A stretch of DNA of 64,000 nt from Streptomyces coacervatus (GTDB lineage Bacteria; Actinomycetota; Actinomycetes; Streptomycetales; Streptomycetaceae). This document shows positions 53,730-62,758 of this stretch, piece by piece (positions within the stretch are counted from its first letter, which is position 1; every line of letters starts with the position of its first letter). The DNA lies in assembly GCF_029223485.1 (NCBI RefSeq), contig NZ_JARHTP010000004.1:372001-436000 (forward strand), written 5' to 3'. Made by a program: the position numbers and the translations under genes. The notes beneath the pieces are model-generated. The model made no database searches. It was not told the origin of the DNA and saw only the letters and a list, made by a program, of their open reading frames with translations.

Positions 53730-54656
53730 TCAGCCCTTGATCGCCCCGGTGAGCATGCCCTTCTTGAAGTGCCGCTGGACGAAGGGGGAAGCCACTGCGA
53801 CGGGGATCAGGGCGAGGACCATCACGGCCATCTGCAGGCCCAGGGAGGAGAGTTGTCCGGTACGGACCGCCTGCTGCAAGCCCGTGGGGGCCTCGGTGTT
53901 CTTCTGGACCAGCTGGATGAGCACGTTCTGCAGCGGCATCATCTCCTGGTCGGAGAGGTAGATGGAGGCGTTGAACCAGGCGCTCCAGTAGCCGACGGCG
54001 TAGAACAGCGAGATGACAGCCAGCACCGCGCGCGACAGCGGCATGATGATGGTCAGCAGGATGCGCAGGTCACTGGCCCCGTCGATGCGGGCGGACTCGG
54101 TGAGTTCGGGCGAGATACCCATGAAGAAGGCCCGCAGGACAAGGATGTTGAAGACACTGACCGCGCTCGGCAGGACCAGGGACAGATAGGTGTCGGTCAG
54201 GCCCAGCGTCTGCACCAGCAGGTACGTCGGAATGAGTCCGGCCCCGAAGAACATCGTGGCCATCATGGTCATCAGGAAGAACCGATGGCCCAGACTTCCC
54301 GGTCGCGACAGGCCGTAGGCCGCCAGCACCGACACCGTCATCGAGAACAGCGTGCCGAAGAGCGTGACACCGACCGAGACCATGATCGCCCGGCTGACCT
54401 GGCCACCGCTGAGCAGTTCCGTGTAGTTGACGAAGGTGATGCCCTGGGGGATCACGACGAGGCCGCCGACCCGGTCGATCACCGGCTTCGGGGAGAGGCT
54501 GGTGACGATCACGATCCACAGCGGGCCGAGCACTCCCAGGCAGCAGAGCAGGAGGAAGCCGCTCTTGGCGGTGAGTCCTGCCTTGTTCGGGGGCTCCTCC
54601 CACACGGGGCGGGCGGGAGCCTGCAGGCTGCGGATGAGCTGCGTGTTGAGGCTCAC
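53730..54656 (-). CDS. Oligosaccharide ABC transporter permease (LplC-like)
   Basis: A 308-aa CUT1 membrane protein with about six segments, the coupling loop ESARIDGASDLRIL and C-terminus FKKGMLTGAIKG. It partners the LplB-like permease encoded just upstream; the GTG start overlaps that stop as GTGA. Large-receptor LplABC systems typically import di- to oligosaccharides. No ATPase gene is in the operon, so a shared MsiK-type ATPase is expected. Confidence 0.89.
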   Translation of the reverse strand: MSLNTQLIRSLQAPARPVWEEPPNKAGLTAKSGFLLLCCLGVLGPLWIVIVTSLSPKPVIDRVGGLVVIPQGITFVNYTELLSGGQVSRAIMVSVGVTLFGTLFSMTVSVLAAYGLSRPGSLGHRFFLMTMMATMFFGAGLIPTYLLVQTLGLTDTYLSLVLPSAVSVFNILVLRAFFMGISPELTESARIDGASDLRILLTIIMPLSRAVLAVISLFYAVGYWSAWFNASIYLSDQEMMPLQNVLIQLVQKNTEAPTGLQQAVRTGQLSSLGLQMAVMVLALIPVAVASPFVQRHFKKGMLTGAIKG

Positions 54657-55705
54657 TTCTGGTACACCCCCTGCTCGCCCAGCAGGTGCGCGAACTTGTT
54701 CGCGCCCAGGACGAGACAGACTCCGATGAGTCCCTTGGCCAGGCCGACCGCGGCCGCGTAGCTGAAGTCGCCGCTCTTGATGCCCATGTTCCACACGTAT
54801 GTGTCGAGGACCTCGCTGGCCCCTGCGCCGACCGCGTCCCGCTGGAGCAGGAACTGCTCGAATCCGACGCTGAGCGCGTCGCCCACCCGCAGGACCAGCA
54901 GCAGCGCGACCACCGGACGCAGCGCGGGCAGCGTCACGTGCCACATGCGTCGCCAGCGCCCCGCGCCGTCCATGGCGGCGGCCTCGTACAGGTCGGTGCT
55001 GACGGCGGCCAGCGCGGCGAGGAAGACGATGATCCCCCAGCCGGCGTCCTTCCACACCGCCTCCGCGATGACCAGGTACTTGAAGAGGCTCGAGTTGGTC
55101 ATCAGGTCGAAGCCGCTCCACCCGTGGTTCTCCAGGGTCTGGGCGACGATGCCGGCGCCGCCGAGAACCTGCTGGAAGACGGTGACCACGAGGACCCAGG
55201 AGAAGAAGTGCGGCAGATACATGATCGCCTGCGCCACGGCTCGCACCCGGGGCCGGATCACGCTGTTGATGAGCAGCGCAAGAGCGATCGGGATCGGGAA
55301 GAAGAACACCAGTTGGAGCACGAACAGGACGAGGGTGTTCTTCGCGGCGTCCCAGAACAGCGGGTCGTCGAGCATCCGCGAGAACTGCTCGACGCCGACC
55401 CACGGACTGTGGAGGATGGCCGTGACGCCGTTGCTGGAGACGTACGGGTCGTAGTCCTGGAAGGCGACTATGTTGCCGAGCAGCGGGACGTAGTTGAAGA
55501 GCAGAAGCAGCACGATGACGGGCAGCGTCATCAGGATGAGCGCGCGGTCACGGCGCAGCCGGATCCGCCAGGGAACCTTGCCTGCCTCGCTCGTCCTGCG
55601 TGGCGCTCGCACCTTGGTCCCCGCGGTGGCGGCCGCGACCGTCGGTTCCTCGACGGCCCCGGGGGGACGAGCCCCGTCGGGCCTGCTCCGGGCCGTGAGA
55701 GACAT
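54653..55705 (-). CDS. Oligosaccharide ABC transporter permease (LplB-like)
   Basis: A 350-aa CUT1 permease with an extended Ala/Pro-rich N-terminus (about 45 residues), then six membrane segments (LILMTLPVIVLLLLFNYVPL first) and the coupling loop EAAAMDGAGRWRRM. It overlaps the receptor stop by one base. Forms the translocation channel with the LplC-like subunit. Confidence 0.89.
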   Translation of the reverse strand: MSLTARSRPDGARPPGAVEEPTVAAATAGTKVRAPRRTSEAGKVPWRIRLRRDRALILMTLPVIVLLLLFNYVPLLGNIVAFQDYDPYVSSNGVTAILHSPWVGVEQFSRMLDDPLFWDAAKNTLVLFVLQLVFFFPIPIALALLINSVIRPRVRAVAQAIMYLPHFFSWVLVVTVFQQVLGGAGIVAQTLENHGWSGFDLMTNSSLFKYLVIAEAVWKDAGWGIIVFLAALAAVSTDLYEAAAMDGAGRWRRMWHVTLPALRPVVALLLVLRVGDALSVGFEQFLLQRDAVGAGASEVLDTYVWNMGIKSGDFSYAAAVGLAKGLIGVCLVLGANKFAHLLGEQGVYQK

Positions 55706-57375
55706 CAGTTGCCGCTGCCGTTCTTGTCGAGGAGCTCCTTGTACCAGTCGCGCAGCTTGTCGCCGCCGGAGGACCTCCAGGTGGAGATGGCCGCCTGCAC
55801 GTCGGACAGCTTCTTGTTGCCCCGCACGTAGTCGATCTGCAGTTGCTCGAACTGGCTGGAGAGGCTGGCATAGCGGGTCGGCTCGACGATGTTCATCCCG
55901 TACGTGGACGTCTTCTTCATGAAGGCCCCCATCCGCTGCTGCCACTCGGCCTGCTTGCGGGCGATCTCGGGGAAGTCGGGGTGGGCGAAGTAGGGAGCCG
56001 GGGCCGCCAGCATCGTCCAGGCGTTGATCACCTCGGAGTTGCCCTGGTCGGTCTTGACGGGGACGCCGTTCTTGACCGTGTAGTGGGTGCCTTCGACGCC
56101 GTAGTCGACGAGCATGCGCTCCTTGGTGCCGTACGGGGCGGCCGCGAAGTCGGCGGCGGCCAGCGCGTTCTCGACCGTCGCCTTCGAGGCGCCCTTGCGG
56201 ATCATCGACCAGATGGTGGCGGGCGCGGAGGCGTACAGGGTCGGGTTGCCGCCGTCGGCTCCGAAGATGTCCATGGCCTCGATCCGGAAGTCCGGGTTGG
56301 CGTGGGCCTGTTCGGCGGTCTTCGTGTACCAGGCGGAGGAGTCGCTGTTGAAGACCAGGATCTGTCCGGCGGTGAAGCGCTGGCCCGCGTCGCCGGTACG
56401 TGCCTTGTCGTCGGGATGGACCACGCCGGCGTCGAAGAGCTTGCGGGTCCACTCCAGGGCTTCGAGGTATTCGGGCCGTTCGATGCCGTACCGCAGCTTG
56501 CCGTCGGCATCGATGTTCCAGCCGGGGGCGGCGCCGAAGATGCTCCCCGAGACCCAGCTCATGTCCCCGCAGGCGTACACCTTGGCCTTGGCGCTGGTGG
56601 CGTCCTTGGCCCAACTGAGGAACTCGTCGGCCGACTTGGGTACGGAGTAGCCCTTCCTGTCGAAGATGTCCTTGCGGTAGTACGGCATGATGAAGGACGC
56701 GGGGGCGGACGGCATCGGAATGCCGCGCAGCGCGCCGCCGAAGATGCTCATGCGCCAGGAGTCGGAGGGGATCGCGGCGAGGTTCGGGTACTTCTTGACC
56801 CTGTCGCCCGCCAGGTAGGGGCCGAGGTCCATGAACTTCGCGTTGACCGCGCTGGGGAGCTTGTTGCTGACCAGGATCCAGCTCGGCACGACCACCATGT
56901 CGGGTATGGAGCTGGAGGCGAGGACGGCGCCGAGCTTCTGGGCGTAGGTGTTGCCGTCCTGGTTCTGCCAGGTCACATTGGTGCCCGCCGCCGCGTCGAC
57001 CGCCTTGTAGTAGGCGCACCCGTCCTTCGGCGGGGTGCCCCAGAGCGGGGACATGATCTTCAAGGGAGCGCCGGTGCCGAGCTTTTTCGGGACCGAGGCT
57101 TGGAGAGCCGCGAGGTCGACCTTGCTGGTGAAGCCGGCCGACGATCCGTTCTTCGACGGAAGATCCGGCTTGGCGACCGTACTGGCGACGTATGCCGGGA
57201 GGAGCTTGTCGGCGGCCTTGCCCGATGTGGTCCCCTCGCCCGACCTGCTGTCCGACCCGCCACAGGCGGTGAGCAGAGCCATCCCGCCGGCCACCGCTGC
57301 GGTGGCGACCGCTGTGGAGGCGAGGAAGCTTCTCCGGCTGGGCCCTGAGGAGGTGGAGGCGGCGTTCGGCGTCAT
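55705..57375 (-). CDS. Oligosaccharide ABC transporter binding lipoprotein (LplA-like)
   Basis: A large 556-aa receptor that carries both a twin-arginine motif (SRRSFLAST, Arg14-Arg15) and a lipobox LLTAC with Cys38, so it is probably a Tat-exported lipoprotein. The mature protein has the LplA-type layout with GTPPKDGCAYYKAVDAAAG, DMVVVPSWILV and FGADGGNPTLYAS. It should bind plant-wall oligosaccharides for the two following permeases. ATG 57375 follows AAGGG. Longer frames would run into the operator cluster at 57463-57659, which supports this start. Confidence 0.9.
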   Translation of the reverse strand: MTPNAASTSSGPSRRSFLASTAVATAAVAGGMALLTACGGSDSRSGEGTTSGKAADKLLPAYVASTVAKPDLPSKNGSSAGFTSKVDLAALQASVPKKLGTGAPLKIMSPLWGTPPKDGCAYYKAVDAAAGTNVTWQNQDGNTYAQKLGAVLASSSIPDMVVVPSWILVSNKLPSAVNAKFMDLGPYLAGDRVKKYPNLAAIPSDSWRMSIFGGALRGIPMPSAPASFIMPYYRKDIFDRKGYSVPKSADEFLSWAKDATSAKAKVYACGDMSWVSGSIFGAAPGWNIDADGKLRYGIERPEYLEALEWTRKLFDAGVVHPDDKARTGDAGQRFTAGQILVFNSDSSAWYTKTAEQAHANPDFRIEAMDIFGADGGNPTLYASAPATIWSMIRKGASKATVENALAAADFAAAPYGTKERMLVDYGVEGTHYTVKNGVPVKTDQGNSEVINAWTMLAAPAPYFAHPDFPEIARKQAEWQQRMGAFMKKTSTYGMNIVEPTRYASLSSQFEQLQIDYVRGNKKLSDVQAAISTWRSSGGDKLRDWYKELLDKNGSGN

Positions 57376-57462
57376 TGCGTCAACCCTTCGTGGCGCACCA
57401 GGACACCCGGCGGTGGCCGTCGGCTGCGGTGTCTTGAGTGGAATCGGCTGAGCTGGAAGCAG

Positions 57463-57659
57463 ACATCCCATTACTTCGATGTGGCTCGCAGTCGAAGCGC
57501 TTCGATGTTGCTGTGAGGTTAAGTGAACACCTGGGGTGCACAAGGGTCGCTTCCAAGATTCCTCCCATGTTTTGGAAGCAACCGGTGCCTATCTCACTTG
57601 ACGCCCACGGTCGAAGCGCTTCGAACAAGCATGGCGCTTACCTCAAGAACATCCCATGT
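57463..57659. promoter_or_regulatory. Composite operator region upstream of the oligosaccharide importer operon
   Basis: Two perfect TCGAAGCGCTTCGA palindromes lie at 57492-57505 and 57611-57624, starting 119 bp apart. A perfect ACATCCCATGT lies at 57649-57659, with two-mismatch copies at 57463-57473 and 57560-57570. The copy at 57560 lies mostly in the spacer of an inverted repeat whose 12-base arms (57545-57556 and 57572-57583) differ at one position. These fill the gap between the importer start and the CE2 gene end. Confidence 0.7.
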
Positions 57660-57705
57660 GTGGCTCCGGTACCAGGAGTCGGATGCTCCTGGTCGGTCGG
57701 TGCCG

Positions 57706-59259
57706 TCACCAGCCTGTCGGCAGACCGGCGATGAACGAGGTGAGCCGGTCGGCGATGAGTCGGTCGTCGTGGGCCGAGTAGTGCCAGTCGCAGCCGAGGA
57801 AGTCCAGGCCCGTGTCGTCGAGGAACCAGTAGCGGACCCGGCTGTCGCCGGCGTCGTTGCGTGCCTTGACCACCTGCTGTACATGGGCCGCGTACTGGCC
57901 GGCGCCCACCGCCACGATGGTCGTGTCGGCCCCGTAGCGTGTGCGCAGCTTCTGGATGAAGTCGCCGTAGGCGCTGCGGTAGGCGGCCGCGAGGCTGTCG
58001 GGCGTCCATGGCTCACCGGGGTTGATGGCGGTCGAGAAGTCGTTGGTGCCGAGGTTGACCACCACGACCTGGGGGCGCCAGGTGCCGGGGTTCTGCCAGA
58101 CGTCGCCGGGCACGTTCAGCAGGGCACGGTCGTAGAAGGTCCGGTAGGTGACGTCCGTCCGGCCTCCGTTGTAGTTGCGCACCATGCCGAGGCCCGAGTA
58201 ACCGTTGATCTGGTAGTCGGCGTTCAGTTGCCGGGCGGTGAGGGCGCCGTAGCTCACATCGGAGTCGGTGTTCCGCTTGAGCTGGTCCGAGGTGCAGGTG
58301 CGGGAGGTCGACAGGTTGCCGTAGCCGACCGTGAGGGAGTCGCCCATGAACTCGATCTGGCGGCTGAGGGCGGCCGGTTTGCTCAGCACGGCACCTCCGG
58401 GCGCGGCGACGAAGCCTCCGAACGTGCTGGTGTCCCCCGGGGTGTCGTTGCGCTTGACGAGCCGGACTGTGTGCGTGCTGTTGGACAGGCCGTTGATCCA
58501 GTGGGTGGTGTTGCCGGGCGTGACGAGCGTGGCGACGGTGGCTCCGTCGATCTGGACGTCGTAGTCGGCAGCCGAGTCGTTGAGCACAATGCCGACGCCG
58601 GTGCCGCTGACCCGGCCCTCGAAGTACACGCCGGGCCAGCTGTACTGCACCGTGTCTCCGGAGTCCTTGACCCGCCCCGCGGTGTGGACCTGCGCCAGCA
58701 CTCCCGTCGCGCGGACCAGTTGCCACTGCTGGTTGGCCCCGCCCCAGTCGGTGAACTGCACGACCCTGGCGCCGTCCGCGGTCGAGGCGTTGTCCACCTC
58801 GACGGCCTTGCCGCTGTTGCGGTTGAGCAGACGGACGTAACCGTCCGACGAATCGGCCAGCCGGAACTGCTGGTTGGTGCCGTTCGCATCGCTCCACTGT
58901 GCGATGTCCGCGTGGTCGGCGGTGGAGTAGTTGAGCACGTCCAGCACCTTGCCGGAATGCTGCGCCTTCAGCCGGTAGTAACCGCCGCCCGAGTCCACGA
59001 ACTGGAAGTGCTGGTTGGCGCCGCCGGTTTGAGGCCACTGCGTCAGACTCGCCCCGTCGGCCGTGCCCGCATTCGCCACATCGAGCACCTTGCCGCTACC
59101 GCGGTTGACCAGCACGTACCACGCGCTCGTGTCCACGGTGGCCGCCTGCGCCGTCCCGACGGTACCCAGGGCGGTTAACAGCGCCGCCACTAGGACGGTC
59201 ACCGCGGTGAGCACCCCCGTACGCCTGCCGCATCTCCGCCGCAGAACCCTGAATGTCAT
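57706..59259 (-). CDS. Secreted CE2-type acetyl esterase with N-terminal CBM13
   Basis: A 517-aa secreted esterase. After a signal peptide (cleavage near TAQA, about residue 39), a ricin/CBM13 module covers about 45-180 with three QxW repeats. A jelly-roll domain at about 190-300 (SGDTVQYSWPGVYFEGRVSG) is the N-terminal half of CE2 enzymes, and the SGNH domain follows with IEFMGDSLTVGYGN, VVVNLGTNDF and a terminal D-x-H in CDWHYSAHDD. CE2 enzymes deacetylate xylan, glucomannan or xyloglucan. The ATG at 59259 is preferred because GAAGGG then sits seven bases away; the ATG at 59265 is too close to it. Confidence 0.9.
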   Translation of the reverse strand: MTFRVLRRRCGRRTGVLTAVTVLVAALLTALGTVGTAQAATVDTSAWYVLVNRGSGKVLDVANAGTADGASLTQWPQTGGANQHFQFVDSGGGYYRLKAQHSGKVLDVLNYSTADHADIAQWSDANGTNQQFRLADSSDGYVRLLNRNSGKAVEVDNASTADGARVVQFTDWGGANQQWQLVRATGVLAQVHTAGRVKDSGDTVQYSWPGVYFEGRVSGTGVGIVLNDSAADYDVQIDGATVATLVTPGNTTHWINGLSNSTHTVRLVKRNDTPGDTSTFGGFVAAPGGAVLSKPAALSRQIEFMGDSLTVGYGNLSTSRTCTSDQLKRNTDSDVSYGALTARQLNADYQINGYSGLGMVRNYNGGRTDVTYRTFYDRALLNVPGDVWQNPGTWRPQVVVVNLGTNDFSTAINPGEPWTPDSLAAAYRSAYGDFIQKLRTRYGADTTIVAVGAGQYAAHVQQVVKARNDAGDSRVRYWFLDDTGLDFLGCDWHYSAHDDRLIADRLTSFIAGLPTGW

Positions 59260-59270
59260 ATACATGCCCT

Positions 59271-59281
59271 TCGTGGGATGT
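59271..59281. promoter_or_regulatory. Weak ACATCCCATGT-like site at the CE2 start
   Basis: TCGTGGGATGT differs from ACATGGGATGT at two positions and lies directly upstream of the ribosome-binding site of the CE2 esterase, within the 48 bp separating it from the small upstream gene. Confidence 0.4.
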
Positions 59282-59307
59282 CTTTTCCCTGAGTGGCCGG
59301 CTCCGGG

Positions 59308-59583
59308 TCAGAGGCCAGAACCGTCCTCCACCTTCTCGAAAAAGAACTCGTGCTTGAGAAAGGAGACGTCGTACTCGTGGCCGGACTGAGGCGGCAGTAG
59401 TTGGGAGGCCTGGAACAGGCGCCACCCGTCGTGCAGGGCGGCAAGCCCTGTGGAGTAGGGCGGCTCGTCGCTGTCCCCGGTCGTCGGACGGGTCCGGCCG
59501 GTCCCGTCGTACCGGGACCAGCCCACGACGGCGGAGTCCAGCGCCGACGACGCGAGATAGAGGACCAGAACCTGCTGTCTCAT
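59308..59583 (-). CDS. Small conserved-looking protein coupled to the dioxygenase
   Basis: A 91-aa cytoplasmic protein with no recognisable family. Composition is protein-like (VLVLYLASSALDSAVVGWSRYDG at the start, HDGWRLFQASQLLPP, YDVSFLKHEFFFEKVED at the end), looking like a compact alpha/beta domain. Its ATG overlaps the dioxygenase stop as ATGA, the best argument that it is real and made with that enzyme. The CE2 start follows after 48 bases. Confidence 0.7.
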   Translation of the reverse strand: MRQQVLVLYLASSALDSAVVGWSRYDGTGRTRPTTGDSDEPPYSTGLAALHDGWRLFQASQLLPPQSGHEYDVSFLKHEFFFEKVEDGSGL

Positions 59584-60398
59584 GCGTGACTCCTCAGGGT
59601 CGGCCGGTTGCTGACGCGCGTGACCCAGTACTCGACATCGAACGAGTCGTCACCGGTCAGGGCCCGCCACAGCAGGACCCGGTTGTAGATCTCCAGTCGG
59701 GCCGTGGCCTGCTCGTACCAGGGGAAGTACGTGTTGAGTTCCGCGGCCACAGCAGGGTCGTGCAGGTCGGAGACGTCCCACAGACGCACCTGCGGCACGG
59801 TCGGGTTGAGGCGGAGTTTGTACATGTAGCGACGGCCCGCGGTGTCGTTGCGGCGGCCGCTGTGCCAGATGCCGTGGTGCAGGAGAACGACCGTGCCTGC
59901 CGGGCAGGTCAGACGGGTCTGCCCCCTGAGGTTCTGGACGCGGCCGACGTCCGTCTCGTTGATCCTGCGCAGATGGCTTCCGGGCACACTGAGGGTGCCG
60001 CCCATCTCGGCGGTCACCTCGTGCGGGTAGTACATGAGCTGGATGTCGAACGCATCCGGTCGCACATCGATGATCGCGTCTCCGTGGAGCGGCTGCGCCT
60101 GTCCCTCGTGCGGCTCTCGCACATGAACCGCATGGTGGTCGACGGTCGGCTCGAGGCCGACCAGGCTCTCGACGGCGCCTGCGACGACCGGCAGGGCGAG
60201 CAGCTCGTGGACGAAGGTGTCCGGCGCGAACGCCGTGTCCAGCGGAGTGCCGTAGGACACTCCCGGCAGACCCTCGGTCAAGGCCGCGACGGCCTGTTCG
60301 TTGATCTCCTGCGGCACCACCCCGTCCAGTCGCAGGAATCCCTGCGCGACAAAGCGCGCCACCTGAACCGATGTCAGGAGTTGCTTGCTGGTTGACAT
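59580..60398 (-). CDS. Phytanoyl-CoA dioxygenase (PhyH) family Fe(II)/2-oxoglutarate oxygenase
   Basis: A 272-aa double-stranded beta-helix oxygenase. Iron ligands appear as the H-x-D in PLHGDAIID and a distal His in LLHHGIWHSGRRN, followed by an Arg for 2-oxoglutarate. Related bacterial proteins hydroxylate small molecules, lipids or sugar-related compounds; the substrate cannot be read here. It is transcribed divergently from an AraC-type regulator 73 bp away, a common pairing for such genes. ATG 60398 is the first start at which similarity to the family begins. Confidence 0.84.
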   Translation of the reverse strand: MSTSKQLLTSVQVARFVAQGFLRLDGVVPQEINEQAVAALTEGLPGVSYGTPLDTAFAPDTFVHELLALPVVAGAVESLVGLEPTVDHHAVHVREPHEGQAQPLHGDAIIDVRPDAFDIQLMYYPHEVTAEMGGTLSVPGSHLRRINETDVGRVQNLRGQTRLTCPAGTVVLLHHGIWHSGRRNDTAGRRYMYKLRLNPTVPQVRLWDVSDLHDPAVAAELNTYFPWYEQATARLEIYNRVLLWRALTGDDSFDVEYWVTRVSNRPTLRSHA

Positions 60399-60471
60399 GC
60401 GACGAACGTACGTGCCCAGTACGGATCGGTCGTGGGCTGAAATCGTCCAGTGCTGGTAATTTTCCGTCCTC

Positions 60472-61266
60472 GTGAAACACGCAACAGTACGGCTCGACGA
60501 GGCGCCCACCGTGGTCAATGCGGGCATCGGGGTGCACGGCGTCTCCACCGCCCACGACGTCTTCCGGCTGCCCGACCTGTGGCAGCTGCACCTCTACAAC
60601 TACGAGGGTGCGCTGTCCCTCGGGCAGACGGTCCACCCCATACGCCCCGGCCACGTCAGCCTGGTGCCGCCGAACACTGAGGTGCACTTTCACTACCGGG
60701 GCAGATCGGAGCATCTCTACGTCCATCTACGGCTGCACGACGGCGGAACCGCGCGGGTGCTGCCGGTGATGCAGGACGCCGCGGCCGAGAGCACACGCCT
60801 GGCCGATCTGCTCCGGCACGCCGTGGCGGCCATGCCGACCTCTCCCCCGCGCGCCACGGCCGAGGTCTGGACCGCTCTGTGGCGCATCGCCGAGCTGCCG
60901 AGGGGCGATGGAGCCGGGCGCCGCCACCCCTTCGTGGCCGCCGCACAAGCCTACGTCGAGGAACACCTGGCCGGCCCGTTGTCCGTACCGGACGTCGCAC
61001 GCGCCGTCGGAATCTCCCACACACACCTCACGCGCGTGTTCCGTGCCGAAACCGGCCTCACGGTCGTGTCGTACATCCGGCACCGACGCCTTCAACGCGC
61101 CCGCCACCTCCTGTTGTCCTCCACTCTGTCCATCACCGCCGTCGCCGCGGCCGTGGGCATCGCCGATCTCCAGGCCTTCAACAAGGCCTGCCGCCCTGAA
61201 CTCGGCGCGAGCCCGCGTGACGTACGTGTGGCGGCCCCTGCGGGGCCGGACGGCTCCGGACCGTAA
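60472..61266 (+). CDS. AraC-family transcriptional regulator
   Basis: A 264-aa regulator with an N-terminal cupin sensor (about 10-110: HPIRPGHVSLVPPNTEVHFHYRG) and the double HTH at about 160-255 (LSVPDVARAVGISHTHLTRVF and SITAVAAAVGIADLQAFNKACR, then GASPRDVR). The cupin suggests a sugar-type ligand. Divergent from the PhyH gene, it probably activates that operon and perhaps the CE2 esterase behind it. The GTG at 60472 is the only suitable start. Confidence 0.88.
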   Translation: MKHATVRLDEAPTVVNAGIGVHGVSTAHDVFRLPDLWQLHLYNYEGALSLGQTVHPIRPGHVSLVPPNTEVHFHYRGRSEHLYVHLRLHDGGTARVLPVMQDAAAESTRLADLLRHAVAAMPTSPPRATAEVWTALWRIAELPRGDGAGRRHPFVAAAQAYVEEHLAGPLSVPDVARAVGISHTHLTRVFRAETGLTVVSYIRHRRLQRARHLLLSSTLSITAVAAAVGIADLQAFNKACRPELGASPRDVRVAAPAGPDGSGP

Positions 61267-62286
<1,020 letters not shown>

Positions 62287-62315
62287 TGACCGTTCATCTA
62301 CATGTGGCTGGCGGA

Positions 62316-62458
62316 GGGGACAGTGTCCCCGGGCCTCACCAATAGCCCATGGGGACGATCGTCCGGCTGAAGCCCCATGGAGCCTTTCGCCGAGAGGCGA
62401 CCGCCCTCCGTACGCCACCGCCTGCGGCCCCGGCTGGTCTCCCCCGTCCAGCCGGGGC
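62316..62458 (+). other. Run of four hairpins ending in a terminator-like stem
   Basis: In order: GGGGACAGTGTCCCC (62316-62330), CCATGGGG paired with CCCCATGG (62347-62354 and 62373-62380, enclosing GGACGATCGTCC), TCGCC-GAGA-GGCGA (62387-62400) and GCCCCGGCTGG / CCAGCCGGGGC (62427-62458, perfect 11-bp stem then TCTT). No gene is recognised in 62220-62758. It could be a small structured RNA or leader remnant; the last stem alone would be an effective terminator. Confidence 0.4.
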
Positions 62459-62758
62459 TCTTGTGCGTTGGTGATGGCGCTGGTGCCGGGATGCCCGCCG
62501 CCGTGGGCGCTCTGGTCTGGTGTCGGCGGCCCGGAACTCGGTACGCCCTGCCCAGGAAGGCGGTCGGCGGCACCCTTCGCAGCGCGCGGACAACAGCTGG
62601 CAGGTGGTCGAAACGGCCTGAACGGAGCGGGCGATGACGCGGGCTTGATCCCTGCGGCCGCGGACATCGAGCGGGATTGTCGTGCAGCTGCGGAGTGGCG
62701 GCACCAGCGAGAGTGGACCAGTCGACCCGACCGCAGCGGTCCGGCTGAGCCGGAGATG

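Noticed and set aside
62316..62458. Group II intron or riboswitch
   Set aside because: No domain V-like stem, no reverse transcriptase and no downstream gene; only generic hairpins are visible.
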